Positions 7,033 to 8,505 of a stretch of 8,505 nucleotides of DNA are shown here, piece by piece. Location: contig CATOLC010000032.1 of NCBI GenBank assembly GCA_951800855.1, forward strand, positions 1 to 8,505, read 5' to 3'. Origin of the DNA: an uncultured Ruminococcus sp. (GTDB taxonomy: Bacteria; Bacillota; Clostridia; Oscillospirales; Acutalibacteraceae). The first letter of the stretch is position 1. Each line of letters opens with the position of its first letter. The notes under the pieces are model-generated. The model did no database searches. It saw nothing but the letters and a program-made list of their open reading frames with translations, and was not told where the DNA came from. The position numbers and the translations under genes were made by a program.

Positions 7033-7557
7033 ATGCCCAGATTTAGTAAAAAATTTGCTAAGCTACTTAAGAATTCTGATTTGAGATGTACGCGTTTTGA
7101 CGATTTGCCTCCCGAGTGGCAAGAAGCTTTGCAACGTGAGGCTGGAAGTGGGGCATCAGGACTTATCTGGACGGAAAGGGACTTTGAGGGGCGCTCTCCT
7201 AGAGTTGTGCACTCTTTAGAGGAACCTCTCAGGAATGAGACGTGGGGGACGGCGGCTGGAGCCGATGAGGAGTTTCAGCGCGTGTATTCGGGAGTGGCTG
7301 GTGTTACCCTTGCTTCCCTGGACGGCAACGGTATTACTGTGGGTGGTAGAGTTGATGAGTCAGTTCCGGCCGTAGAAATACGAAGGCAGCTAGGAGAAGA
7401 AGATTGGGCCATGACTGTGAAGGAGTACCAGCAACTAGTGGCTGCAGTTAATAGTGGTCGGCGGCTCCCTACTATCCCCCTTGAGACGAATCCTCACGGT
7501 GTGGTAGGCCTTTTAGTAGATTCGAATTTATATACACCGCCCAGGGACGACGGCTGA
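7033..7557 (+). CDS. Hypothetical protein of atypically high GC content
   Basis: I do not recognise this 174-residue protein. It starts with a short basic, helix-prone segment (MPRFSKKFAKLLKN), followed by a soluble, acidic, Gly/Glu/Arg-rich region with no signal peptide or membrane helix. The ATG at 7033 has AGGAGTGAT (about 7020-7027) at good spacing; the in-frame GTG at 7024 lies inside that site and is rejected. About 55% of bases in 7201-7380 are G or C (99 of 180 by hand count), with codons such as GCG, CGC and GGG that are scarce in neighbouring genes, which suggests recent transfer from a higher-GC source. Residues ~107-150 align with residues ~18-62 of the next gene, ending in NSGRRLPTIP against NSGKENPSLP. 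It diverges from the phosphatase gene and has its own promoter. The LPPEW...VVH...ETW pattern vaguely recalls a WW domain, but the spacing is wrong. Confidence 0.72.
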   Translation: MPRFSKKFAKLLKNSDLRCTRFDDLPPEWQEALQREAGSGASGLIWTERDFEGRSPRVVHSLEEPLRNETWGTAAGADEEFQRVYSGVAGVTLASLDGNGITVGGRVDESVPAVEIRRQLGEEDWAMTVKEYQQLVAAVNSGRRLPTIPLETNPHGVVGLLVDSNLYTPPRDDG

Positions 7558-7624
7558 CTCGGTGTCGGTTAACGTGCTCTGGCAACCTTAAATGTCTGTG
7601 TTTCGGGTTTTTGGAGAAGGTGTA

Positions 7625-7834
7625 ATGGATTTGTACATAAGGCAACTTGGGGTTGTACATCATGCACCTTCTCATGTTGATTGGTTAGATGGTAGCGCAA
7701 TAGACATACTAGGATGCTTGCTTCCAGAGGATTGTATAGTTACGCTGAAAGAGGCAGAGGAGCTTGTGAAGAAATACAATTCAGGCAAAGAAAATCCCAG
7801 CCTCCCTGAATTTAAGGTTATAGTAACATCATAG
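7625..7834 (+). CDS. Small hypothetical protein, partial paralogue of the preceding gene
   Basis: A 69-residue soluble protein of unknown function. The start is placed at the ATG at 7625 because GGAG (7613-7616) lies eight bases before it and AGAAGG is adjacent. An upstream in-frame ATG at 7592 would add eleven residues but has no ribosome site. Residues ~18-62 match residues ~107-150 of the preceding protein, sharing VD, an aliphatic I/V-rich stretch, ED, T-KE---LV and NSG--(L/N)P-(I/L)P: about 17 identities over 44 positions by eye. The base composition is intermediate between the GC-rich neighbour and the AT-rich genome, so the copy may be older or truncated. There is a 67-bp gap to the previous stop and no separate promoter was seen, so co-transcription is likely. 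Confidence 0.6.
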   Translation: MDLYIRQLGVVHHAPSHVDWLDGSAIDILGCLLPEDCIVTLKEAEELVKKYNSGKENPSLPEFKVIVTS

Positions 7835-7944
7835 ATTTATATGTTGGCAAAATATATTACAAGCATTAAAAACTCTATTATAGTTCCATGTGTTGCTTTT
7901 ATATATGTTTCTGCTGATTTTGTGAAATTTTTGGATTCAAGGAG

Positions 7945-7973
7945 TTGACATTTGAGAGTTATTCTTATAAAAT
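7945..7973 (+). promoter_or_regulatory. Promoter of tRNA-Leu
   Basis: A perfect -35 TTGACA (7945-7950), a 17-bp spacer and -10 TAAAAT (7968-7973). The predicted start is near 7980, six bases before the mature 5' end of the tRNA. Confidence 0.7.
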
Positions 7974-7985
7974 AAAATTATCTAA

Positions 7986-8072
7986 GCGGATATGGCGGAA
8001 TTGGCAGACGCGTACGGTTCAGGTCCGTATGAATGAGAGTTCATGCAGGTTCGACTCCTGTTATCCGCACCA
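7986..8072 (+). tRNA. tRNA-Leu (anticodon CAG), CCA encoded
   Basis: This class II tRNA decodes CUG. The acceptor stem GCGGATA (7986-7992) pairs perfectly with TATCCGC (8062-8068). The anticodon stem TACGG/CCGTA encloses the loop TTCAGGT with anticodon CAG. The long variable arm ATGAA/TTCAT is typical of leucine tRNAs. The T arm GCAGG-TTCGACT-CCTGT is intact, and the discriminator A and CCA are encoded (8069-8072). It has its own promoter and terminator, so it appears to be a single-tRNA unit. tRNA-Leu genes are common integration sites, and a recombinase-like fragment lies 160 bp downstream. No second copy of the tRNA 3' end is present in the window. Confidence 0.97.
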
Positions 8073-8107
8073 GGTGTGGTTTGTCTTATGGGACATGACC
8101 AATTTTC

Positions 8108-8147
8108 AAAAAAATTAGATTATCAGTTTTTGGTAATCTAATTTTTT
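8108..8147 (+). terminator. Intrinsic terminator of tRNA-Leu
   Basis: TTAGATTA (8115-8122) pairs perfectly with TAATCTAA (8134-8141) around an 11-base loop. It is flanked by an A-run before and six T after, so the stem can extend to 14 bp. The flanking A and T runs could let it act in both directions. Confidence 0.85.
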
Positions 8148-8228
8148 AAATAGGAACTTCTTGAGGAACATCCTACTAAAATAATCTTACGATTGTTTAT
8201 AAATAAAATTTAAATCTAAAATATCCTT

Positions 8229-8381
8229 TCAAGCAATCCTTTCTTTTCTATTAGAACCAAAAATTTTCAAACATTTTTCTTTTTCTGCTTTACTCATATC
8301 AGGGATTTCAACCTTGCCTACCATTTTGTAAGAAATTTCTACTTTTTGAACCGTTTGACCATCAATTTGTTCTCTGTGATG
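8229..8381 (-). pseudogene. C-terminal fragment resembling a large serine recombinase
   Basis: On the minus strand, 50 codons ending at TGA (8229-8231) encode a basic, protein-like segment containing DGQTVQKVEISYKMVGKVEI. It resembles the C-terminal tail (DUF4368-like region) of large serine recombinases in Firmicutes mobile elements, where a beta-strand VEI-Y--VG-(I/L) motif is common. The frame stays open upstream to about 8445, but the residues there (Phe/Ser/His-rich) look non-coding and no catalytic N-terminal domain is present, so this is a relic. Its place just beyond a tRNA gene fits a decayed integrative element. The family call is from memory of the motif and is only moderately secure. 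Confidence 0.4.
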
Positions 8382-8505
8382 GGCAGAGCTAAAAGAAGAT
8401 AGATGGAAGATAGTGTGGAAAACAAAAGAGATAAAGAGAGTATAAAATCATATCAAAAGATTTAGAAATAGAATAAGTTTTGCGGGAGAAACGAGCTAAA
8501 TAATG
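8382..8505. other. Unassigned end of window
   Basis: I see no supportable gene, RNA or repeat here. The plus strand is purine-rich and holds only frames shorter than about 25 codons without ribosome sites. It may be the replaced upstream portion of the recombinase relic. Confidence 0.4.

Noticed and set aside
7099..7250. WW-domain-like pattern in the GC-rich protein (LPPEW, then GRSPRVVH and ETW)
   Set aside because: The two tryptophans are about 42 residues apart instead of about 22, and the aromatic Y-Y/F pair of the central strand is missing. It may be chance.
1..8505. CRISPR array, riboswitch or rRNA
   Set aside because: No regularly spaced repeats, conserved riboswitch leader or rRNA sequence was seen; the leaders before the genes are short.

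Overview
The window looks like a piece of a low-GC, Gram-positive (Firmicutes/Clostridia-type) chromosome. The evidence is AT-rich genes with strong AAGGAGG-type ribosome binding sites, near-consensus sigma-A promoters with 17-bp spacers, a PgcA-type phosphoglucomutase, a BspA-like leucine-rich-repeat surface protein with its own membrane anchor, and a CCA-encoding tRNA-Leu. The organism cannot be named from the sequence. A host-associated, possibly intracellular, lineage is an inference that rests mainly on the effector-like gene described below.

Layout. Positions 1-1266 (minus) hold the N-terminal 422 codons of a phosphoglucomutase/phosphomannomutase, a housekeeping gene that runs off the left edge. 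It diverges from a three-gene plus-strand unit: an LRR surface protein (1452-2585), an orphan polytopic membrane protein (2597-3265), and a PrsW-family intramembrane protease homologue that overlaps it by 13 bases (3253-3876). Converging on this unit is a large minus-strand gene (3894-6464). Its C-terminal ~365 residues carry the motif set of the SopB/IpgD phosphoinositide phosphatases, including a CX5R active site (CKSGKDRTG) and an FNFGTN motif. These enzymes are best known as type III secretion effectors of Gram-negative pathogens that act on host membrane lipids. Finding one here, fused to a ~490-residue helical N-terminal region I do not recognise, is the most striking feature of the window.

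The next ~500 bp (6532-7032) hold promoters and apparently decayed coding sequence. Two small plus-strand genes follow (7033-7557 and 7625-7834), both of unknown function. The first is about 55% GC in its middle, far above its neighbours. The two share a homologous ~44-residue segment, so they look like an acquired and diversified pair. A tRNA-Leu(CAG) with its own promoter and a strong downstream terminator comes next (7986-8147). After it lies a short fragment resembling the C-terminus of a large serine recombinase (8229-8381, minus). The last ~120 bp show nothing I can assign.

How the parts may work together. The LRR, membrane-protein and PrsW genes plausibly form a surface-protein unit in which the protease or the membrane protein processes or senses the anchored LRR protein. 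The phosphatase is probably delivered to a eukaryotic host cell by a route not visible here. The foreign base composition and the recombinase remnant beside a tRNA suggest that the region between the phosphoglucomutase and the tRNA is accessory DNA, possibly a worn-down genomic island.
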